Assembly: GCA_008363265.1 (NCBI GenBank)
Contig: RHKR01000159.1
Span: forward strand, 1-6,088
DNA from: Chlorobiota bacterium
GTDB taxonomy: Bacteria > Bacteroidota > Ignavibacteria > Ignavibacteriales > Ignavibacteriaceae
Length of the DNA: 6,088 bases
Direction of reading: 5' to 3'
Positions 1-5,824 of this stretch are shown in pieces. The notes under the pieces were generated by a model that saw only the letters and a program-made list of their open reading frames with translations, was not told where the DNA came from and made no database searches. Made by a program: the position numbers and the translations under genes. Position 1 is the first letter of the stretch; each line of letters begins with the position of its first letter.

Positions 1-657
1 GGAAGACAGCTACAATTCGAGTTTGAAATGGATTGCCGCACCGAAGCACCCGCCCCGGTAAGAAATATTATCGCCGAGATAAAAGGGAGTGAGTTCCCTG
101 ACGACATTATAGTTGTGGGCGCGCATATCGATTCCTGGGACGCGGGAGAAGGGGCTCATGACGACGGCGCGGGGGTGGTACAATCCGTTGAAGTTCTGCA
201 ACTTGTCAAAAAAACAGGCTTCAAACCGAAGAGAACCATAAGGCTAGTCCTTTTCGCTAACGAAGAGAACGGCCTCGTTGGTGCCCGCGGATACGGAAAA
301 TTTGCCGCGGAAGAAACTGCCAACGATCTTGCGGCGATAGAATCGGACCGGGGTGGGTTCACTCCGAGAGGCTTCAGCGTGGATGCCGCGCCTGAAGTGA
401 TCACGAAAATGGAAACATGGCTTCCTTACCTCAGCAGGACGGGAATAGAATGGTTCAGGAAAGGGGGAAGTGGTGCCGATATTTCACAGATCAATAATTC
501 AAAAGCGTTGATCGGATATGTTCCGGATAGCCAAAGGTATTTCACTTATCATCACTCGGCCAATGATGTATTCACCGAAGTTGACCACAGGGAACTCGAA
601 CTCGGTTCGGCTGCAATGACGATATTAACTTTATTGATCTCGGAATTTGGTCTCTAA
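1..657 (+). CDS. M28 family metallopeptidase, carboxypeptidase Q-like (5' truncated by window edge)
   Basis: This is the C-terminal 218 residues of a co-catalytic zinc exopeptidase; the open frame runs to base 1, so the start lies outside the window. Counting from the first codon, the M28 metal site is complete: VGAHIDSWD with His42, the HDDGAG segment with Asp54/Asp55, the NEE pair at Glu88-Glu89 (general base and ligand), ESD with Asp116, and TYHHS with His184/His185. The order and spacing, and phrases such as GAHIDSWD, KRTIRLVLF and YHHSAND, resemble the carboxypeptidase Q (plasma glutamate carboxypeptidase) branch. Such enzymes remove terminal residues from small peptides and are usually secreted or periplasmic, but the signal region would lie in the missing N-terminal half (family members are about 450-470 residues). 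The gene overlaps the next one by 11 bases, so the two are probably co-transcribed. The family is secure; the substrate is unknown. Confidence 0.93.
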   Translation, partial: GRQLQFEFEMDCRTEAPAPVRNIIAEIKGSEFPDDIIVVGAHIDSWDAGEGAHDDGAGVVQSVEVLQLVKKTGFKPKRTIRLVLFANEENGLVGARGYGKFAAEETANDLAAIESDRGGFTPRGFSVDAAPEVITKMETWLPYLSRTGIEWFRKGGSGADISQINNSKALIGYVPDSQRYFTYHHSANDVFTEVDHRELELGSAAMTILTLLISEFGL

Positions 658-1894
658 GAAAATCAAACCGGTTCTCAGGAAGATCAATCCTTGGAGTTCG
701 CTCGCGCGCATGCCCCGGAGCATGTGGGCGGTTTCATTCGCGACATTTATCAATCGTGCCGGCTCGATGTTCCTGACTTTTTTAGCGATCTACCTGACAA
801 AATATCAGGGTTACAGTATCGACTATGCCGGTTATGTGCTCTCCGCATATGGTATCGGATCACTTGCGGCGGGACCTGTGGTGGGAAAGCTTGCCGACAG
901 GTTCGGTAACCTCCCGATCATGAAGCTGTCCCTGTTGCTGAGTGCGTTTGTTTTGTTCCTTTTCCCTTTCTTCCACGAATTCTGGATGATAATTGTCCTC
1001 ACACTCGTGCTCTCATGGGTAAGTGAGGCATTCCGGCCCGCAAACCTGGCACTGATATCTGACATTGTGAAGCCGGAAGACAGAAAAATAGCATTTGCAC
1101 TGAACAGATTGGCTATTAACCTGGGATTCAGTATCGGGCCGCTCCTCGGCGGGTTCCTGATCATGTTCGACTACCACTGGATGTTCATCTTCGATGGTTT
1201 GACCTCGCTAAGCGCGCTTGGTTTCCTTATGATCACCACGCTTTCTAAAGAAGAGAAAGAACGGAGAGCTGAGAGGGAGCTCAATAAAGAGGTGGAGTCG
1301 TCAGAGAAGGTCAACCCCTTCAGGGATCCGCGACTTATATATTATGTTATAGCCCTCTCTCCTGTCTATATCGTTTTCTTTTCCCAGATAAGCACTATCT
1401 CGCTTTATGTGGTTAATGAACTTAAGTTCCCGGAGCCGGTTATAGGCGCTCTGTTTCTGGTGAATACCGCCATGATCATCTTTCTTGAAGTGCCGCTGAA
1501 CAATGCCATGGTCGATTGGGAGGACAGGAAACTGCTCAGTCTCGGTGGGGTTCTTACTGGAATAGGATTCGGTCTGTTCGCGTTCTCACACAATATTCCG
1601 ATGCTTGTGATCTGTATTGTGATACTAACATTCGGTGAGATGATCTTCTCGCCGGCATCAGCAAACTACCTTGCTGAGATCGCTCCTGTGCACTCGAAGG
1701 GGATGTACATGGGGTTTCTGCAGATCGTATTTAACATCTCACTTTTCATTGGGCCTGCAGCAGGGGCATTCATGATGGAGGGTCTGGGATCGAAGTGGAT
1801 GTGGATATCATGCTTTTTCCTCTCCATTATAGGTGTTTTGCTGATGTGGAGAATGAGAACAGGTCACGAAAAATTGGCAACAGCCAACGAATAA
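647..1894 (+). CDS. MFS transporter, DHA1/multidrug-efflux type, TTG start
   Basis: This is a 415-residue protein of typical major facilitator length, with about 12 hydrophobic segments in two halves. A highly charged cytoplasmic loop at about residues 200-228 (KEEKERRAERELNKE) separates the halves. Motif A is visible as GKLADRFG (residues 80-87) between helices 2 and 3. A motif C-like GFSIGPLLGG (160-169) in helix 5 points to a proton-coupled antiporter of the DHA1 drug-efflux type. The start is inferred. The frame is closed by TGA at 635-637, and the first start-like codon is TTG at 647. The segment NPWSSLARMPRSMW (14-27) resembles the conserved N-terminus of related transporters, so the later ATGs at 710 and 722 would cut into the family. 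It overlaps the peptidase gene by 11 bases in another frame, suggesting coupling. The substrate cannot be read from sequence; drug, peptide or metabolite export are all possible. Confidence 0.9.
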   Translation: MVSKKIKPVLRKINPWSSLARMPRSMWAVSFATFINRAGSMFLTFLAIYLTKYQGYSIDYAGYVLSAYGIGSLAAGPVVGKLADRFGNLPIMKLSLLLSAFVLFLFPFFHEFWMIIVLTLVLSWVSEAFRPANLALISDIVKPEDRKIAFALNRLAINLGFSIGPLLGGFLIMFDYHWMFIFDGLTSLSALGFLMITTLSKEEKERRAERELNKEVESSEKVNPFRDPRLIYYVIALSPVYIVFFSQISTISLYVVNELKFPEPVIGALFLVNTAMIIFLEVPLNNAMVDWEDRKLLSLGGVLTGIGFGLFAFSHNIPMLVICIVILTFGEMIFSPASANYLAEIAPVHSKGMYMGFLQIVFNISLFIGPAAGAFMMEGLGSKWMWISCFFLSIIGVLLMWRMRTGHEKLATANE

Positions 1895-1896
1895 TT

Positions 1897-1926
1897 TTGC
1901 AGTTTTTGAAAATATAGTTATATTTG
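1897..1926 (+). promoter_or_regulatory. Bacteroidota-type promoter for tRNA-Ala
   Basis: TTG at 1897-1899 and TATATTTG at 1919-1926 are separated by 19 bases. This matches the TTG-N17-23-TAnnTTTG consensus known for the Bacteroidota primary sigma factor. Transcription would begin around 1932-1935, a few bases before the tRNA. The upstream element starts three bases after the transporter stop codon. Confidence 0.72.
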
Positions 1927-1940
1927 CAGTCTAAAATCCC

Positions 1941-2015
<75 letters not shown>

Positions 2016-2021
2016 CAGGTT

Positions 2022-2060
2022 AAACCTCTCTGGTCAGTTTTGATCAGAGAGGTTTTTTTT
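2022..2060 (+). terminator. Strong rho-independent terminator after tRNA-Ala
   Basis: A 15-pair stem is formed by 2022-2036 and 2041-2055, with one G-U pair (2033-2044) and a GTTT loop. The T run continues to 2060. It would end the tRNA transcript and also any read-through from the transporter gene upstream, for which no separate terminator is visible. Confidence 0.92.
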
Positions 2061-2115
2061 GTTTACGGAATTCGGGTAATTTGCCTCTTTTTCCAACAGA
2101 TTTCCAAGATGATGT

Positions 2116-2144
2116 TTGAATTTAATTTAAATTGTTTAACTTTA
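2116..2144 (+). promoter_or_regulatory. Candidate Bacteroidota-type promoter for the first histidine kinase
   Basis: TTG at 2116-2118 and TAACTTTA at 2137-2144 are 18 bases apart. One base differs from TAnnTTTG. A start near 2150 would give an untranslated leader of about 40 bases before the ATG at 2189. The region is AT-rich, so a chance match is possible. Confidence 0.42.
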
Positions 2145-2188
2145 TGGACGGTATTTTACCGATTTTTTCCGGATTAAACTTTTAATTG

Positions 2189-3316
2189 ATGGACAATATC
2201 TCAAAGATCCCGGTTGCACTGATCGGGGAGGATAATCTCGATATGGGTCTCTTCAGCAGAACGCTTTCTGCACGGGGATTCGACCCACGGATTTGCAGCT
2301 TCGCTGATCTTGAGGCTGTCGACCTTTCTGCGCTGAGACTGTTCTTTTTGTTCCCTCCCGGTGATCATCAGGTGCTGTCAGGTGCCATATTAAGTTTGTC
2401 TGCGATAAAAGATAACGCCCTCATTGTTGTTTCCACTCTTCAGGTTTTCAAAGAGATCGACCCTTCCGTTAAAGATATGATCTGCGATCATCTTCTGTAT
2501 CCTTCGGAGAATGCAGCGATCGAGAGGAAACTAAAACTCTACCGCAATCTTTTCATCGCGGGTGGAAAGACCGATCCCGGTGCCTTCGTTAATGATCTGC
2601 AGAACAGAATACTTGACCTCGAGGAACAAAACGTTGCCAAAGACAAGTTCTTCGCGATCATTGCCCATGACCTGAAAAACCCGTTCACCGGATTCCTCGG
2701 TTTCTCCGAATATATAGCAAAATATTACGATGAGATATCGAAAGAGGACCTCGGTGATTTTTCGGTACGCATGTATGAATCGGCTCAACTGGTTTACAAT
2801 CTGATCGAAAATCTTCTGGCTTGGAGCAGGCTGCGTACGGGGAACATCGACTTTGATCCGATGCCTTTCGATCTGGGTGAAATCGTGGAGAGGGTTGTGA
2901 AGTTATGCGAAACAACGATCACGAAGAAAGGGATCAATCTGGTGAATTCGACCCCCCGGAAAGTGACGGCCTTCGCTGATGCCAATATGGTTGATACAGC
3001 GGTTCGCAATGTTGTTACCAATGCCCTGAAGTTTACACCCAAAGGCGGGGTGGTCCACATCGGTGTCACGGCCGCGGATGGTTTTGCCACCCTGTTTGTT
3101 GCCGACAGCGGTATGGGAATATCTGAAGACCGTCAGAAAAAAATGTTCCGGCTCGGATACAGGGTTTCCAGAGAGGGAACCGATGGCGAATCAGGTACAG
3201 GTCTCGGACTTATTCTCTCAAGAGAGTTCATGCTGAAGAACGGCGGTGACCTTTACTTTGAGAGTAAAGAGGGCAACGGCTCAAAATTCTTCATAAAAGT
3301 TCCGACAGGCGAGTAA
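2189..3316 (+). CDS. Soluble histidine kinase with degenerate receiver-like N-terminus
   Basis: This is a 375-residue kinase with no membrane segment or signal peptide, so probably cytoplasmic. Residues about 6-122 follow the alternating strand-helix pattern of a receiver domain. Strand 1 ends in the acidic pair GED (13-15) and strand 4 ends VVST (80-83). At the end of strand 3, where the phospho-acceptor Asp belongs, it reads LFFLFPPGD (51-59), and the usual KP after strand 5 is YP (104-105). A short coiled linker (133-152) leads to the HisKA domain, with phospho-accepting His160 in IIAHDLKNP. The HATPase domain has the N box NVVTNALKF (Asn278), G1 DSGMG (306-310) and G2 GTGLGL (336-341). 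The ATG at 2189 is preferred over the TTG at 2186; no clear Shine-Dalgarno site is present. No response regulator is encoded in the window, so the partner is unknown. Kinase identity is secure; the pseudo-receiver is inferred from pattern. Confidence 0.92.
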   Translation: MDNISKIPVALIGEDNLDMGLFSRTLSARGFDPRICSFADLEAVDLSALRLFFLFPPGDHQVLSGAILSLSAIKDNALIVVSTLQVFKEIDPSVKDMICDHLLYPSENAAIERKLKLYRNLFIAGGKTDPGAFVNDLQNRILDLEEQNVAKDKFFAIIAHDLKNPFTGFLGFSEYIAKYYDEISKEDLGDFSVRMYESAQLVYNLIENLLAWSRLRTGNIDFDPMPFDLGEIVERVVKLCETTITKKGINLVNSTPRKVTAFADANMVDTAVRNVVTNALKFTPKGGVVHIGVTAADGFATLFVADSGMGISEDRQKKMFRLGYRVSREGTDGESGTGLGLILSREFMLKNGGDLYFESKEGNGSKFFIKVPTGE

Positions 3317-3907
3317 CTACTTCACCTTAATACTGTAGTCGAGCATCAGCACATCTTTCGTTGCGAACGGCTTCAGTTTTTGCAGAAATTCCTTGTCACG
3401 CTTGTCTGCCTCTCCACGGACGTTTCCCGCGATACTTATATCGACCTGCGAGTCATCCACAACGCTCTGCTTGTTTTTCTTCAACTTCTTTAAGACGCTG
3501 TTAAATGCGTCAGCCTTCACTTCGGTTTTTGATTTGAAGAGGTTCTCGATCTCGGTCAATTTTTTCAGAGAAAAGAGGAGATGGATGTTGTGACTCCCTT
3601 TACCCGGTGCTTTCATAAAGTCACCATTGCCCGGGTAGGCGAGAATCTGGTCTTTATAGGCTCGTCCCGAAGTAAGAAGTTTCGCGGTGCTGCCCGTGAC
3701 CATCACGAAATAGCCGTAACCACCTGAATCGGGTTTGAGGAGTATCCGGTACTTGTCGTCAGTTTTAAGTACCGAATTCGACTTCAGCTTCATCAGTTCT
3801 TTACCGGATGAAACCAAGATCCCGGCCTTTGTCTTCACAAGTGTCTGCGCTGAAAGTGCAAACACGAGCAACAAGGCTGATAAAATGAAAATCTTTGTTT
3901 TATTCAT
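3317..3907 (-). CDS. Secreted DUF4384-like protein of unknown function
   Basis: This is a 196-residue protein starting with a clear export signal: MNKTK, then the hydrophobic core IFILSALLLVFAL, with likely cleavage after ALSA (residue 20). There is no lipobox cysteine, so it should be released to the periplasm or outside. Residues about 42-124 (SVLKTDDKYRILLKPDSGGY, then YFVMVTGSTAKLL, YPGNGDF and HNIHLLFSLKKL) resemble the DUF4384 pattern: a 'how the value is displayed' strand, a YxY/YF strand and a final (h)LLFS strand. The C-terminal part (125-196) is lysine-rich and not recognised. An ATG 13 codons upstream (3946) is less likely because the candidate promoter box covers it and the signal peptide begins at Met 3907. 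An AGG lies 11 bases before the chosen start. Its stop touches the stop of the converging kinase gene. DUF4384 assignment is moderate; biochemical function is unknown. Confidence 0.78.
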   Translation of the reverse strand: MNKTKIFILSALLLVFALSAQTLVKTKAGILVSSGKELMKLKSNSVLKTDDKYRILLKPDSGGYGYFVMVTGSTAKLLTSGRAYKDQILAYPGNGDFMKAPGKGSHNIHLLFSLKKLTEIENLFKSKTEVKADAFNSVLKKLKKNKQSVVDDSQVDISIAGNVRGEADKRDKEFLQKLKPFATKDVLMLDYSIKVK

Positions 3908-3943
3908 ACTGCTTTTACCTGTTATGTTCGTAAACAGTTCCCG

Positions 3944-3951
3944 CAAATATA
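3944..3951 (-). promoter_or_regulatory. Candidate -7 promoter element for the DUF4384-like gene
   Basis: Read on the minus strand, this is TATATTTG, an exact TAnnTTTG match and identical to the element before the tRNA. Transcription would start near 3937, leaving a leader of about 30 bases. No matching TTG lies 17-23 bases further upstream, so only half of the promoter is supported. Confidence 0.45.
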
Positions 3952-4022
3952 AACAATAACCTCATTAGATTTTGTGACGCCCTTACAAAAACCTTCATTA
4001 ATAATTAAAGGATCAATTTAGG

Positions 4023-4030
4023 TATATTTA
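4023..4030 (+). promoter_or_regulatory. Candidate -7 promoter element for the LOG-kinase pair
   Basis: TATATTTA differs from TAnnTTTG at one position and lies 24 bases before the ATG at 4055. No upstream TTG at the right distance is seen. The surrounding divergent intergenic region (3908-4054) is AT-rich, so this call is weak. Confidence 0.3.
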
Positions 4031-4054
4031 GAATCAAAATTTTCCGGTATCTGA

Positions 4055-4636
4055 ATGAACAAACGAATCACTGTCTTTTGTGCTTCAAGCACTAAATCAA
4101 AGCAGACATATATTGAAGCGGCGTTTAAACTTGGGATGGTGATCGCCTCACATGGTGACATTCTGGTCTATGGAGGAGGAAGAAACGGCCTCATGGGTGC
4201 TGTATCGGAAGGGGCACTTTCGGTAGGGGGAAAAGTGGTTGGGATCATCCCTGAATTCATGGTGAATCTCGAATGGGGGAGGGATGACATTCACACACTC
4301 GAACTTACAGAAACAATGGAGCACCGGAAACTCAGAATGATCGAGGGCAGTGACGCTATTGTTACACTTCCGGGTGGAAGCGGCACTATGGAAGAGCTTT
4401 ATCAGGTTCTCACGATGAAGCGCCTTGGGCATTATCTTAATCCGGTCGTAATTGTGAACACATCCGGATTTTTCGACAAATGGATGGAATTCATGGACCT
4501 TACTGTTGAGGAGAACTTCCTTGGGAGTGATCACCTTAAGATGTACACCGTTGTTGATTCACCCGATGATACTTACCGCGCGATCGAAGATTCCGAATCG
4601 TGGGGGGATGATCACGTTAGCAAGGCTCTTGTATGA
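4055..4636 (+). CDS. LOG family protein (TIGR00730), nucleoside 5'-monophosphate phosphoribohydrolase
   Basis: This is a 193-residue Rossmann-fold protein of normal LOG-family length. The signature motifs are present: YGGGRNGLMG (residues 39-48), MEHRK (88-92) with the catalytic-region Arg, and LPGGSGTMEE (105-114) with the catalytic Glu. Proteins of this family cleave the N-glycosidic bond of nucleoside 5'-monophosphates such as AMP or cytokinin ribotides, releasing the free base and ribose 5-phosphate in the cytoplasm. Older databases mislabel them as lysine decarboxylases. The preferred nucleotide in this organism cannot be read from sequence. The ATG at 4055 has no strong Shine-Dalgarno site. 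Its stop codon overlaps the start of the following kinase as ATGA, so the two are very likely one transcription unit with coupled translation. Family assignment is secure. Confidence 0.93.
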   Translation: MNKRITVFCASSTKSKQTYIEAAFKLGMVIASHGDILVYGGGRNGLMGAVSEGALSVGGKVVGIIPEFMVNLEWGRDDIHTLELTETMEHRKLRMIEGSDAIVTLPGGSGTMEELYQVLTMKRLGHYLNPVVIVNTSGFFDKWMEFMDLTVEENFLGSDHLKMYTVVDSPDDTYRAIEDSESWGDDHVSKALV

Positions 4637-5760
4637 AAGAGGAAACCAAAACTGAAAACAGTCACTTGGTTGGAAAAGAGATAACCTACCGGGAGGTATT
4701 TGAGAGATCACTGGATCACCTCATGCTTGTTGATGGTCACTCAGGCATTATCCTTGAGATCAACGCGATATGGGAACCCACTACCGGATTTACCCGGGAT
4801 GAGATAATCGGGCAGCACTTCACCACAGTGTTCGCTGATCATCAGATCACCACGCTTGAAGAATTTGAACGGGTAAGAACACATGATAATGTTATTTCCA
4901 CCCGCCTCCTCAAGACAAGAACGAACGGACCTCTTCCGGTGGAAATGTGGCTGACCATCGTGGATCACCCGGAAGGAGAGGCGATCCTCACCGTGCTCCG
5001 GAGCATAAAGGAGCGGCTGGAGACTGAAGAGAAGATGGAGGAAATGAACCGGAGGCTGCAGGAACTTATTGCAACGAAGGATAAACTTTTTTCTATCATC
5101 GCTCATGATCTTAAAAACCAGTTTCATGTTCTGCTTGCTTTTTCGGAGATACTTCGGCAGGAGAACGATACTCTTCCCACAGATGAAAGGGCCTTTTTTA
5201 TCGATCAGATCGAGAGCGTTTCCCGCTCATCTCACGATCTCCTTACAAACCTGCTTGGCTGGGCAAGAAGTCAGACGGGAAAGCTCGCAGTGAACAAGGA
5301 GACCCTGGAGATAAACACACTTATCAGGAGCGTTTTCAGGGAATTGCAGGGTTCGCTCGAGGCGAAGGAATTGGAGTTTTTTGAAGATGTTCCCCCCTCA
5401 CTTCGGGTTTTTTCAGACCACGAGATGCTTAAAACGGTCATAAGAAATCTGATCTCAAACGCCATAAAGTTCAGTCACCGGGGTGGAAGGATTGAGATAT
5501 CAGTTGCGAAGCACGATATGGTTGCAGAAATATGCATCAGGGATCACGGGACCGGGATGCTGCCGGAGCAGGCGGCACGTATGTTCGATCCGGGAGCAGA
5601 GTCAACACCCGGCACTGAGAACGAGCCCGGAACAGGACTGGGGCTTACGATATGTAAGGAATTTGTTGAAAAACTTGGCGGTGGAATGCGTTGCGAGAGT
5701 GCTCCGGGAGCAGGTACATCAATGTTTTTTACCATTGAGTTGCCGCAACAGCAAAATTAA
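4633..5760 (+). CDS. PAS domain-containing soluble histidine kinase (HDLKNQ variant H box)
   Basis: This is a 375-residue cytoplasmic sensor kinase without membrane segments. Residues about 18-128 form a PAS domain: YREVFERSLDHLMLVDG, then ILEIN, then GFTRDEIIGQHF, ending with a strand up to about VLRSIKER. A coiled linker (about 128-150, ERLETEEKMEEMNRRLQEL) joins it to HisKA, with His158 in IIAHDLKNQ; the usual Pro after KN is Gln163. The HATPase domain has the N box NLISNAIKFS (Asn276), G1 DHGTGM (304-309) and G2 PGTGLGL (332-338). The catalytic core is clearly paralogous to the kinase at 2189-3316 (both have a KDKxFxIIAHDLKN block and an NLLxWxRxxTG block). The start is coupled to the LOG gene by ATGA, and AAGG (4622-4625) is a plausible ribosome site. 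No response regulator is in the window. It lies 64 bases before the microcompartment gene on the same strand. The ligand or signal is unknown. Confidence 0.94.
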   Translation: MKEETKTENSHLVGKEITYREVFERSLDHLMLVDGHSGIILEINAIWEPTTGFTRDEIIGQHFTTVFADHQITTLEEFERVRTHDNVISTRLLKTRTNGPLPVEMWLTIVDHPEGEAILTVLRSIKERLETEEKMEEMNRRLQELIATKDKLFSIIAHDLKNQFHVLLAFSEILRQENDTLPTDERAFFIDQIESVSRSSHDLLTNLLGWARSQTGKLAVNKETLEINTLIRSVFRELQGSLEAKELEFFEDVPPSLRVFSDHEMLKTVIRNLISNAIKFSHRGGRIEISVAKHDMVAEICIRDHGTGMLPEQAARMFDPGAESTPGTENEPGTGLGLTICKEFVEKLGGGMRCESAPGAGTSMFFTIELPQQQN

Positions 5761-5761
5761 A

Positions 5762-5790
5762 TTGACTGGTATTAGTTTACTGACTATTTT
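5762..5790 (+). promoter_or_regulatory. Candidate promoter for the microcompartment shell gene
   Basis: TTGACT (5762-5767) and TATTTT (5785-5790) are 17 bases apart, a good classical sigma-70 layout. Read in the Bacteroidota style it is TTG-N20-TAttTTaa, a weaker match. It starts two bases after the kinase stop codon. No terminator hairpin separates the kinase from this gene, so read-through is also possible. Confidence 0.4.
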
Positions 5791-5814
5791 AAAAATCAAA
5801 ATAACTTAAATTTC

Positions 5815-5818
5815 GGAG
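5815..5818 (+). promoter_or_regulatory. Shine-Dalgarno site of the shell protein gene
   Basis: GGAG lies six bases before the ATG at 5825. It is the clearest ribosome binding site in the window, where most other starts have weak or no such site. It fits a gene made in high copy, as shell proteins are. Confidence 0.7.
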
Positions 5819-5824
5819 AACAAA

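Noticed and set aside
3908..3946. Longer N-terminus for the leftward secreted protein, starting at 3946
   Set aside because: It would put 13 polar residues before a normal signal peptide and would overlap the candidate promoter element.
4148..4534. Leftward open frame of 128 codons opposite the LOG gene
   Set aside because: It is fully covered by a gene with diagnostic LOG motifs, and its own translation shows no recognisable domain.
4055..4636. Lysine decarboxylase annotation for the LOG gene
   Set aside because: The PGGxGTxxE family was historically mislabelled; its motifs are those of nucleotide phosphoribohydrolases.
4741..5127. Leftward open frame of 128 codons opposite the PAS kinase
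   Set aside because: It is a shadow of the PAS/HisKA coding region, with no domain, promoter or ribosome site.
5483..5809. Rightward open frame of 108 codons overlapping the end of the second kinase
   Set aside because: It lies in another frame of the conserved HATPase domain, including the G1 and G2 boxes, so the kinase frame is the real one.
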